From NCBI GenBank assembly GCA_030747885.1, contig JASLJW010000152.1:1-17616 (forward strand): a stretch of 17,616 nt of DNA, read 5' to 3'. Shown here in pieces: positions 8,001-14,869 of this stretch. The position numbers and the translations under genes are program-made. Under the pieces are notes generated by a model. That model was not told where the DNA came from and searched no databases. It saw only the letters and a program-made list of their open reading frames with translations. Numbering within the stretch: position 1 is the stretch's first letter; every line of letters starts with the position of its first letter. Source of the stretch: Candidatus Thalassarchaeaceae archaeon (lineage in GTDB: Archaea; Thermoplasmatota; Poseidoniia; Poseidoniales; Thalassarchaeaceae).

Positions 8001-8313
8001 TTGCTCTTGTCCACCTGAAGTGATAACCGATGGTCCCCCTGAAAATACGCCTGATGGGGAAGAGGTGTCTGATTCAAGTAGTCAAAATTCGACATTATTG
8101 ATATTATTGATACTCGGAACAATTGCACTACTTGGTTCAATTGGATATCTTGTGATGAATAGATTAAGTGATGATTCAAGAAGAAATATAGAATCTGAGG
8201 AAAGTTGTCCGCATTGCAATGGACCAATACAAGAAGCAGTAGCAAATGGAGGAAAGTGGACGTGGTGCCATTCCTGTCGGAAATGGTTGGAATACAAAGG
8301 TCCTGTAGATTAA
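5086..8313 (+). CDS. Secreted, membrane-anchored WD40 / TSP type-3 repeat protein with cytoplasmic zinc ribbon
   Basis: About 1075 residues, function unknown. A signal peptide (1-25, IIFLLLTS core) leads to about 14 WD40-like blades (about 50-705; e.g. GTIEIWG, GVVTVWDLD, GDVRLWTT), enough for two seven-bladed propellers. Next come Asp-rich thrombospondin type-3 calcium repeats (about 708-930; DSDGDGVSD, DLDGDGYGD), an Asn-rich linker, a small Cys-rich motif with CWDG (957 on), a membrane helix (about 1001-1024), and a tail with C1041-C1044-C1061-C1064, a zinc-ribbon pattern. Topology would put the propellers outside and the ribbon inside. The frame is open back to a TTG at 5041, but the ATG at 5086 is preferred because it begins the signal peptide and follows GGAGG. 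It shares TTAA with the convergent TPR-like gene. A sensor or substrate-binding role is only a guess. Confidence 0.85.
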   Translation: MGRLRLRVCSISIIFLLLTSTMIGTFSPSTTQLDEDTRNEVQSLQWSQTIEPPSGGGFQADFWRPDTTGALWGIDFSPDGSMIAGVDINEKRVLVWNVTDGRVVFYSPHPDPLVDVMWLDSEHLMIADSDDDLVVFEIIDTGSNWPINSTTGYQMTWAKGFTGAENGFLWGMDISEDRSRIVICGGIDNPNIPGEIVTVETSYLMGGNGSPNSIYTSSMPTDCSLSPNGSVVASTLRYFSQNQNQDRVVGYSIPELEPLWDRAIGGSGNEVTAWAIDWDSTGQSYTVGWNRPNEGVVTHFRHIDGQIEWYSPIPQNISSISWSKSGDQLLVGLHDPGRMMFIDQMGSILNDVGWHSFVSGGEGVPADVLDVSSSSSGLSASSGRDGTIEIWGEDATGLTFHSRLGTRLTREIAIASNRDLVAMANSGGVVTVWDLDLGSRNRQCYHPNFGEPIDTIPYAKSVEWSEEELIIGFSDGIIVACDEQNKNVWTIDLSATNTVSVFGRARVTMDGDIIATFGENPNNTSADGVVAVISQAGQILREWRYPEVHWTIAFDTSGERMSSISQQGDVRLWTTIGPDPLAWTDDGIAYSHENYSGVNKWFEGVLITAGWDSMVKMYDPVQDQVFRNIPVDGEVFSIAIDINGEGVIVGSGDVSTSETGKIEFIDPFNETIVTSLSISGIPRGMGLSQDGTLIMVNHTGSITRFISDLDQDGVPDEMDDFPNDQTQWTDSDNDGFGDNANGNEGDDCPLVSGESNIDRFGCLDSDGDGVSDPDMEWLAHPLGVADAFVDDPFQSRDSDGDGVGDSHSFIVGSNGLRIDSGDAFPADYRQSTDRDGDGCGDNYTYESDNDGYRTPSFGDAFPNDNTQCIDLDGDGYGDNYSFTINPDTGLRIESGDLFPFDFLAHGDPDNDGCVPESSSGLPFDYDSTNPLICQPPEEEIGNNDSNTNNDSSNGVVCPQVICWDGSNPNSLDCSCPPEVITDGPPENTPDGEEVSDSSSQNSTLLILLILGTIALLGSIGYLVMNRLSDDSRRNIESEESCPHCNGPIQEAVANGGKWTWCHSCRKWLEYKGPVD
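7204..7880 (+). repeat. Thrombospondin type-3 calcium-binding repeat region
   Basis: Within the WD40 protein, this stretch encodes a run of Asp/Asn/Gly-rich units of the form D-D-G-x-G-D, spaced by segments ending in DAFP or DLFP. At least seven units can be read. In TSP3 proteins such units bind calcium and form a stiff spacer; here they separate the propellers from the membrane anchor. Confidence 0.7.
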
Positions 8314-9104
8314 CTCGACGAATATTGGTGATAATCTAACGATGGTGTTAACGAATCTATAGCTGCAGCAAGTCTAGCATTGGATTCCCTTTCTCCAGAT
8401 TGAATTTGATTGATTTCTGAAAGTATTCTTTCTTTCAAGATCTGGGCACGTTCAACAACTTTGGTAGAAAGCCCAAGGGATGAATCGCAACATCCTTCAA
8501 TTATCTCAAGAATTCTATCGGTGGAAACCAAAGAAGATTCGGAAATTCTCATTCCCAAAACTCCTCCAATTCTTTCTACACCTGCGCTCCTATCAAGTGT
8601 TTTTAGTAAATCCTTTACATCACTATTTCCTCCTTTGAGAGACCCTTTAATTCTCCAACGAGAACCAATTCTAGAAAGACGCGCTTCGATGTGATTAGGA
8701 TCCCTTTTTATTGCAGTAGAAAACCACTTTCTAGATGCCCTAAAGCGCCCTCTAGATGATTCAATTCTACCATGAAGTACCAAATCTTCAATCTCTAATT
8801 GCAAACCATTGGAAAGTGCATCAACATCTCCTAAAGAACGAAGTCTGCGAATCTGAATCCTTCGTGCCTTAGCCAATCTCAATGATGCAGTACGTGCCTC
8901 TTTCCATTGTTCTTTAATGAAAAGAACAAGGGTCCATTCCCTAAGAACCAACACAAGGATACTATCTAAGTCATTGTCTCTCTTGGAATTAAGGAGATGA
9001 GTAGAAAGTTCCTGTGCCATTACTTCTGCTAATTCCAAACGACCTTCAGCAATGTAACTTCTAATCTGTTCAACAACCTTTGAAGGGTCGTCCATTCCAA
9101 ACAT
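8310..9104 (-). CDS. TPR-like helical protein of unknown function
   Basis: This 264-residue protein is predicted to be largely helical and soluble. One stretch resembles a tetratricopeptide repeat (RGRFRASRKWFSTAIKRDPN, then HIEARLSRIG, about residues 142-172); an earlier helix pair (about 10-80) may be another degenerate repeat. No enzyme motif was seen. ATG at 9104 (MFGMDDPSKVVEQI) is chosen because the upstream frame is only the opposite reading of the preceding gene's charged tail; an AGGCGG element overlaps that gene's stop codon, 10 bases away, suggesting coupled translation. Pairing with a membrane-anchored FN3 protein suggests a cytoplasmic partner, but this is inference. It ends by sharing TTAA with the WD40 gene. 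Confidence 0.7.
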   Translation of the reverse strand: MFGMDDPSKVVEQIRSYIAEGRLELAEVMAQELSTHLLNSKRDNDLDSILVLVLREWTLVLFIKEQWKEARTASLRLAKARRIQIRRLRSLGDVDALSNGLQLEIEDLVLHGRIESSRGRFRASRKWFSTAIKRDPNHIEARLSRIGSRWRIKGSLKGGNSDVKDLLKTLDRSAGVERIGGVLGMRISESSLVSTDRILEIIEGCCDSSLGLSTKVVERAQILKERILSEINQIQSGERESNARLAAAIDSLTPSLDYHQYSSS

Positions 9105-9114
9105 GGAAAACCGC

Positions 9115-12100
9115 CTAGGAGGAACGACGGCGAACACTTCGGCGACGTACGCGTGGGCGAGAACTTCCTTCATCGTCATCCTCATCATCGTCATCTGATT
9201 CATCGGATTTCTTCTTGGTTCGACGCTTTGGTCGAGATACCTTCTCTTGGAAAATATCCTCTTCTTCGTCTACCTGTTTCTCTTCCTTCTCCTCACTCTT
9301 AGTATTCAACGAAGCCATGTCGGCACGAACATCATCTGGAGAACCTTGACCGCTACCTCCACTCATGAAGTCAGCCATCCAATCATCTTCGTCAAGCATA
9401 TCTTCTTCATCTCCACGACGTTTCTTGGATGGGTTAGCGTTGGCCATTGAAGCAGCTAATATTGATGCTATCAACAAAACAAGATTGAGGCCACCCATTG
9501 CGTAAACAAGGAGATATGTGCCAGAAAATAATCCAGGAGCTGCACAACCTGTTGAGGAATCCACTTCTTCGCCTAGAGTCGGTTCTATGCACATATCCAT
9601 ATCGTCCCTAACACCGTCAGCATCTACATCAGGAGGATTGAGATCATCGATTGACGTTGCACATACGGTAAATCCACTAACGGTTCGTTGACACAAATCT
9701 ACTGTGAAAATAATTGAAATTTGTCGGGTGTTACCTGCTGCGTCTCCTGCTTCAACGATTAGTTTCTGTGCTCCTTTATCTGGCCATGATGCTGCAGGAT
9801 CTACGTATTCAAAGACGAAGATTTTACCATCATCGTCTAATGCTGTGATATCTGTAACATTGAACCATTCAGTACGAACAATAGTTGATTGTGCAAGGCC
9901 TTTCTCAAACTTGATTCTAACAAATTCAACTCCTACATCATCACTAACACTACCATGGACTCTAACATATTCGCCATACAAATAGGTACTGGAGGTTCCT
10001 GGAGAATACATCTGAATGTTTGGTTCTTGTACATCTACAGGCCACCCTTCTACTATGTTTGTCTCAGTGTTTCCTGCTTGATCTACCAATGTATACTCGA
10101 CATGAAGGTCCGCATTAGAGAGGCCATTTGGCAATGTCATTCTCAATCGATAGGTCAATTCTCTACCAGGAACTGGTTCTGCACGAACCATCCCTCCTTG
10201 TTCTGTAAATGCATAACCTGTACCTGCAGCCTCATCATAATCTGTAGTAGTGACGTTGATTACTGGATCTTCAGATAACATCTCATTTACTTTGAAAAGG
10301 AGCTCATAATCACCGAGCGTTAATGCCTTTGCAATGAAATCGTTGCCATCATCATCTTCGCCCTCAATGGTAATTTCTGCTGATGGTGCAGTTGTATCTT
10401 CATGCACACGCCAAACGTTTCCAGGGGATGAAATTGCTAAATTTTCATTGCCCCACATATCAGTAGTTGTAACTGCATACCATCGATATTGATCCAATCC
10501 TAAATCGATATTGATATTTCGATAAATGGTCGTTGTTCCTTCTCCTGGTTCTTCGATGTTATCCATTAGAAGTACCCAATCTTCTGCTCCACTAACATTC
10601 GATGTTAGAACATCTTCTTGTTCCCAACCTTCAATGCCCCAAGGATTGCCCGAATGCGCCCAAATAGAATAAGTCTCACCTGATTCATCGATGTTGTTTA
10701 TCCAACTAACTAATACGTACTTTTGTGAAGACATTACTTCCAATTGTGGCTCTGAAACAAAGGCAGGGTTTGGCATTCTTGTATCTTCTAAAGTAGGTTC
10801 TGAACAATTCTGAACGAAGCGTGTATCCTCATATGTTCCATTGACATATCCGTAGCGTGCTTCAGTAGTTACACAATAGTAAGAAGTCTGAACGACTCCA
10901 GATGTTACAGATGATGATGCTGTTTGAACACCATCTGGAACAGTGGCTATCAATTCGGCTTCCAAAGTGAGATTGGAAGCCGATGTGAGGCGGGTTCCTA
11001 CAGAGCGATAAACATGGTAAACTTCCCCTTCAGCACCCATCTGATCATTCCAAGTAACTGTTGTAACTCCATTCATGTATGTTGCAGAAACACTGGTTGG
11101 TTCAGCAATCCATGGATTGAATGTATCTTCAAAAATCAAAGTAGATGTAGATCCAGAAGACACCAACCCATCATGATTGTCGACCCAATCTGCAATTGTT
11201 ACAGCATAATACGATTCACCTAGAGTTCCTTGATCTATGACTACATCAAACAACTCAATACCTGCAGAAGATGTTCCCACTAGTGTTGCTCCGGAAACAT
11301 TTTGTCCAAATGGTGTTGAACTTCTCCAAATTTTGTATGTTTCATTTCCATCTTCGTAAGGATCATCTGTCCAAACTACTCTAGTTGTCCCATAACCTGA
11401 TGATGGGTCTGCAGAGAATGATGCTGCGACCTCAATGGCAGGAGAGGGGGCACGATTATCTTCTCGAACAGGCTCGCTTAGTGAATTCGAAGTTAACATA
11501 CGATAGTCTTCGTAGCCCATATCCACTAACGTTGCAGTATAGTATACCTCTCTGTCTACTCCATTGGGAACCACGAGACGGTGGCTGTTAGTTCCGGCAG
11601 GCAAATCCGAAGCAACAAGAGAGGGGTTGATATCTGCCCAATTCTCCCTAGTTGCTGGAACTGGGTGCTCATAAATCCTAATCGTATAGGCATTTAATCC
11701 GGTTTCAGTTAACTGACCTGGGAAGAAAACTGAGACAGTATTATCCCATTCTAAGACCGTTTCAGATGCGCCTCCATCATATGTCGCGCGTAAATTAAAT
11801 GGGGTAGAAATTGGATTTGAGTCCTCAATAACAGGAATATAGTTTTGAGAAACGTTCATCTCAACTAAACCAAGTTCAGTACCATTTGCAAATACAGTTG
11901 TAATTGCATAATGAAAAGACCCATTTGAACTGTGAGACGTAAAGAAAATTGCACTCCTTTCTTGATCAAGACATTCGAAGGCATCTTGGTCATCGACACA
12001 AGCATCTACTTCAGTGAAATGAGTATAATTTCCATTGGTAATGTCCAAAGGCACAATTGGCTGTTCAGCACGATATACTCGATACTTCACCAATGGAAGG

Positions 12101-12345
12101 TTTTGGATCGTGCTGGAGGAGATTCCTCCTCCGGTCCCTCCGTCTCCACCTATGTTCCTCCAAGTAACTCTAGTAAACTCATATGTAGAATCCCAAACTG
12201 CTTGCATTTCTTGGGCTTGAACGTCGTTCGGGTTGCCGATATCATTGAAATCATAATGATCGTCAGCCATTGCTGATGGCAATGAAATCATACTCAATAA
12301 AAGGATGAGTACGAGCGAAAAACTGGAACGAGACTTCGCAGACAT
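9115..12345 (-). CDS. Large cell-surface protein with FN3-like domains and a charged cytoplasmic tail
   Basis: This 1076-residue protein has a signal peptide (1-27, ending SAMA), then four or five fibronectin type III-like domains (up to about 650; repeated patterns of the type TxVxWxD... YxIWR / YHVYRS ... SYYAVT), then Ig-like or bacterial Ig-like strands (about 660-880; SVSDDVGVEFVRIKF, AGDAAGN), a short Asp-rich calcium-type motif (DVDADGVRDDMDMC), a membrane helix (about 940-965) and a tail of about 110 residues with alternating acidic and basic blocks ending VRRRSVRRRSS. It is anchored with its bulk outside. A role in adhesion, cell-surface assembly or polymer binding would fit, but no catalytic domain is visible. 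The ATG at 12345 follows a weak AGGT. Confidence 0.85.
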   Translation of the reverse strand: MSAKSRSSFSLVLILLLSMISLPSAMADDHYDFNDIGNPNDVQAQEMQAVWDSTYEFTRVTWRNIGGDGGTGGGISSSTIQNLPLVKYRVYRAEQPIVPLDITNGNYTHFTEVDACVDDQDAFECLDQERSAIFFTSHSSNGSFHYAITTVFANGTELGLVEMNVSQNYIPVIEDSNPISTPFNLRATYDGGASETVLEWDNTVSVFFPGQLTETGLNAYTIRIYEHPVPATRENWADINPSLVASDLPAGTNSHRLVVPNGVDREVYYTATLVDMGYEDYRMLTSNSLSEPVREDNRAPSPAIEVAASFSADPSSGYGTTRVVWTDDPYEDGNETYKIWRSSTPFGQNVSGATLVGTSSAGIELFDVVIDQGTLGESYYAVTIADWVDNHDGLVSSGSTSTLIFEDTFNPWIAEPTSVSATYMNGVTTVTWNDQMGAEGEVYHVYRSVGTRLTSASNLTLEAELIATVPDGVQTASSSVTSGVVQTSYYCVTTEARYGYVNGTYEDTRFVQNCSEPTLEDTRMPNPAFVSEPQLEVMSSQKYVLVSWINNIDESGETYSIWAHSGNPWGIEGWEQEDVLTSNVSGAEDWVLLMDNIEEPGEGTTTIYRNINIDLGLDQYRWYAVTTTDMWGNENLAISSPGNVWRVHEDTTAPSAEITIEGEDDDGNDFIAKALTLGDYELLFKVNEMLSEDPVINVTTTDYDEAAGTGYAFTEQGGMVRAEPVPGRELTYRLRMTLPNGLSNADLHVEYTLVDQAGNTETNIVEGWPVDVQEPNIQMYSPGTSSTYLYGEYVRVHGSVSDDVGVEFVRIKFEKGLAQSTIVRTEWFNVTDITALDDDGKIFVFEYVDPAASWPDKGAQKLIVEAGDAAGNTRQISIIFTVDLCQRTVSGFTVCATSIDDLNPPDVDADGVRDDMDMCIEPTLGEEVDSSTGCAAPGLFSGTYLLVYAMGGLNLVLLIASILAASMANANPSKKRRGDEEDMLDEDDWMADFMSGGSGQGSPDDVRADMASLNTKSEEKEEKQVDEEEDIFQEKVSRPKRRTKKKSDESDDDDEDDDEGSSRPRVRRRSVRRRSS

Positions 12346-12475
12346 GGCTGGACCTATACTATCGATGGTACTCTAACCGACATGAACTTGACGCTGAGAA
12401 TTTATCCTAGAAACCAGTTCTTTAGAGCATCGATATCGCCGGAAGAACCTTGCATAAGTTCGTCATGAACAGTTC
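12346..12475. promoter_or_regulatory. Divergent intergenic region between the FN3 protein and pgsA-like genes
   Basis: This 130-base gap separates two divergent start codons. An AATTTATCC element at about 12398-12406 could serve as TATA box for the plus-strand gene. On the minus strand an ATAGTATAGG element lies within 20 bases of the FN3 gene start, too close for a standard TATA spacing. No RNA gene or repeat was seen. Confidence 0.3.
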
Positions 12476-13078
12476 ATGGACGGAAATCAGGTGGTTAGCC
12501 CATGGCCCAACATCGTAAGTTTGTCCAGACTAGTGGCAGTTCCAATATTGACTGCGATTTTTGTTTGCTGGGGAAATGGAGATAGTTTTCCAGAATCATG
12601 GTTTTGGTGGGCAACATTGAGTGTGTTTTCCATTGGAATGGCTACAGATGCATTGGATGGTTATCTAGCTAGAAAATTAGACAGTGTGACTGTTTTTGGA
12701 CGAATGATGGATCCGTTAATAGATAAAATATTGATTCAAACAATGCTTATTCTATTGGCATCTTCCCAGTGGACATCTTCTTTGGTCCCAATTTGGGCTG
12801 TAATCCTAATCCTTACCAGAGAGGTATTCATCACCGGACTTAGAGGATTTGCGGAAGTCCAACAAATTGATTTCTCTGCTAGTAAATGGGGGAAAGGGAA
12901 GACAATGTCTCAAACAATTGCAATCATAATGATTCTCGGAGGGATGGCGTTCCATGGAATTTCCATGGCTGGAATGATTTATGCAGAAATCTGCTTTTGG
13001 GCCATAATGATTGCAACTGCTCTAACTGTACTCTCGGGTTTAGATTATGTAATCAAGCTACGCAAGGCTATTGTTTAA
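12476..13078 (+). CDS. pgsA: CDP-alcohol phosphatidyltransferase, PgsA-like
   Basis: This 200-residue integral membrane enzyme transfers a phosphatidyl (or archaetidyl) group from a CDP-activated lipid to an alcohol, releasing CMP. The full family motif is present: D58-x2-D61-G62-x2-A65-R66-x8-G75-x3-D79-x3-D83, whose aspartates bind the metal and activate the acceptor. The front PNIVSLSRLVAVP and the later TREVFITGLRGFAE ... SKWGKGKT match bacterial-type glycerophosphate transferases (PgsA) more closely than the archaeal archaetidyl-headgroup enzymes I know, so phosphatidylglycerophosphate synthase is the best guess; substrate stereochemistry is unknown. About five or six membrane helices are visible. 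The ATG at 12476 lacks a clear ribosome binding site. It overlaps the convergent AK6 gene at TTAA. Confidence 0.85.
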   Translation: MDGNQVVSPWPNIVSLSRLVAVPILTAIFVCWGNGDSFPESWFWWATLSVFSIGMATDALDGYLARKLDSVTVFGRMMDPLIDKILIQTMLILLASSQWTSSLVPIWAVILILTREVFITGLRGFAEVQQIDFSASKWGKGKTMSQTIAIIMILGGMAFHGISMAGMIYAEICFWAIMIATALTVLSGLDYVIKLRKAIV

Positions 13079-13584
13079 TCATTCAACCAATCAATAAATG
13101 GATCTCTTCTAGGATGTCCTTCACTAATCCACCCTCTTATTTCATCCCATACATCATCAATCTCACAAGATGTAGTTTCAAACTCTGCAACCGTTTCTAT
13201 CTCAACTTCTGCCCAAGTTCCTCCCATTAATTCCCATTCCACATTAGATTCAATCTTCCAAGTTGGATAATCACGTGCCTTAAGACGAGTTTGAAGAATT
13301 GATGGTTCACATCTCAAAATAGCAATAGCATCTACTTCGAGACGATGACTTAGATGGCCGTCAATAATCAAAGGGCCTTCGATAGGGCCTAAAGCAATAC
13401 GAAGGGCATCGATATCAATTTCTTGAGCGCCTTCTTCTGAATCATGTGGGCCCAAGAAACCATGATTCTCCGCTAATGATTTGACTGAAATTATTCTCCA
13501 TCCATCTGATTCTGCCAATTTAGCAATACTACTCTTACCAGACCCTGGCGCACCCGAAAGGGCGATAGAAGGGCCGCGGGGCAT
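13075..13584 (-). CDS. AK6/Fap7-type adenylate kinase or ribosome biogenesis NTPase
   Basis: This 169-residue protein belongs to the archaeal/eukaryotic AK6 (Fap7/hCINAP) family, which has adenylate kinase activity and helps mature the small ribosomal subunit. It has the P-loop GAPGSGKSS (11-19), the family-typical IIDGHLSH (73-80), and RCEPSILQTRLKARDY (91-106) followed by a lid segment IESNVEWELM. Length is slightly short of the usual 175-190. The ATG at 13584 follows a GAGGG site. It is divergent from the antiporter gene (77-base gap) and ends in a 4-base overlap with pgsA. Confidence 0.88.
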   Translation of the reverse strand: MPRGPSIALSGAPGSGKSSIAKLAESDGWRIISVKSLAENHGFLGPHDSEEGAQEIDIDALRIALGPIEGPLIIDGHLSHRLEVDAIAILRCEPSILQTRLKARDYPTWKIESNVEWELMGGTWAEVEIETVAEFETTSCEIDDVWDEIRGWISEGHPRRDPFIDWLND

Positions 13585-13661
13585 AAACAGCCCTCAACTC
13601 TTCTCAACATGAAGGCTCCGAGAATCGCAATCTTGACGCTCCGTCTTTGCTTGGTTAGGGT
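13585..13661. promoter_or_regulatory. Short divergent promoter region between AK6 and cax
   Basis: Only 77 bases separate the two start codons. No canonical TATA element stands out. The stretch holds the GAGGG site of the AK6 gene and, at its right end, a TTAGGG directly before the antiporter ATG, so the latter may be leaderless or have a very short leader. Confidence 0.25.
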
Positions 13662-14855
13662 ATGTCTGAAGCAGCAGAAGTCGTTAGTGATTCTGAAAAA
13701 AGCATGCTGAACAGTATTTCCACCATAATTACGGCATGTGATCCAAGAAATTCGATGCTTAATTGGCTTCTAATCGCAGTTCCAATTGCAGGATATGCAA
13801 AATTAGCACATCTTGACGAATCAATCCAATTTATTTTCTCTATGATTGGAATAATGCCATTGGCGTTCCTAATGGGAAAGGCAACGGAAGAAATTGCAAC
13901 TAGAACTTCAGAATCAGTAGGGGGATTACTAAATGCAACATTTGGAAATGCTGCTGAAATTATTATTGCAATAGTGGCGGTTTTCGCTGCAGCAAGTGCA
14001 TTTTCAGAGAATGATATTGATGGAGCAAATGCTATGATTACATTGGTAAAAACCAGTTTAATTGGGAGTATTTTAGGGAATCTTCTCTTAGTAATGGGAC
14101 TCTCATTTCTTTGGGGGGGCCTACGCCATAAAGAGCAAATGTTCAATCCTCAAGCAGTGAGTATCAACACTACTCTTCTTCTTCTTTCTACGATATGTTT
14201 GATTCTACCCACTGTGTTCCACATTGCTCTTTCAATTGGTGGAATCGAAGAAACTGAAATAATTAGTGGAGTGCTAATGGTTTCTAGGTTAACTGCGATT
14301 GTTCTAATGGTATCCTATGCACTCCTATTGTTTTTCCAACTAAAAACTCATTCAGATATGATGTCTGGAAGTTCTCATGATCATGAAGAGCCAACAATGG
14401 AGCTTCGAGATGCAGGATTGTTGCTTCTTATAGCAACTGTTTTTGTTTCTTTAATGGCTGAAATCATGGTTCATTCTGTAGAGGCTGCCGGAGAAGCAAT
14501 TGGACTATCAGCAGTATTCATCGGTGTAATTCTTCTACCTTTGTTTGGCAATGCTGCTGAGCATTTCACTGCTGTTGTTGTTGCTGGAAAAAATCGAATG
14601 GACCTGTCAATTGGAATTGCTGTTGGTTCATCTGTACAAATTGCAGCATTTGTTGCGCCACTAGTTATTCTAGTATCTTGGATAGTAGGAGTTGATTTGA
14701 GTTTTGAATTCGGACTCTTAGAAACTGCGGCTTGTTTGTTGGCCGTTTTGATTGCAAACAGTATTTCTAGAGATGGTCAATCTAATTGGATGGAAGGTGC
14801 GATGTTGTTAGCAACCTACGTCATCATTGGACTATCTTTTCTCTTCTATCCCTAA
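13662..14855 (+). CDS. cax: Ca2+/H+ antiporter, CaCA family (Cax/ChaA type)
   Basis: This 397-residue membrane protein exchanges cytosolic calcium for protons. It shows the two inverted halves typical of the family, each with an ion-binding GNAAE motif (95-99 and 296-300) set in the alpha-repeats ATFGNAAEIIIAI and PLFGNAAEHFTAV. About 11 membrane helices are visible. The halves are joined by an acidic, His-containing loop (about 228-248, SSHDHEEPTMEL), a usual feature. Length is within the normal 350-430 range and no key residue is missing. The ATG at 13662 was taken because an initial hydrophilic segment leads directly into the conserved core. It ends 14 bases from the convergent psd gene. 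A calcium exporter fits with nearby Asp-rich repeat surface proteins, but no functional link is shown. Confidence 0.93.
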   Translation: MSEAAEVVSDSEKSMLNSISTIITACDPRNSMLNWLLIAVPIAGYAKLAHLDESIQFIFSMIGIMPLAFLMGKATEEIATRTSESVGGLLNATFGNAAEIIIAIVAVFAAASAFSENDIDGANAMITLVKTSLIGSILGNLLLVMGLSFLWGGLRHKEQMFNPQAVSINTTLLLLSTICLILPTVFHIALSIGGIEETEIISGVLMVSRLTAIVLMVSYALLLFFQLKTHSDMMSGSSHDHEEPTMELRDAGLLLLIATVFVSLMAEIMVHSVEAAGEAIGLSAVFIGVILLPLFGNAAEHFTAVVVAGKNRMDLSIGIAVGSSVQIAAFVAPLVILVSWIVGVDLSFEFGLLETAACLLAVLIANSISRDGQSNWMEGAMLLATYVIIGLSFLFYP

Positions 14856-14869
14856 CCGTTGCAAGGAAT

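Noticed and set aside
9105..9203. Upstream extension of the TPR-like protein by 33 residues
   Set aside because: The extension is the out-of-frame reading of the charged tail of the preceding gene; the ATG at 9104 gives a sensible start after its stop codon.
9160..9215. Low-complexity TCATC-type stretch as a DNA repeat
   Set aside because: It is simply the coding sequence for an Asp/Glu/Ser-rich tail of the FN3 protein; copies are irregular and stay in frame.
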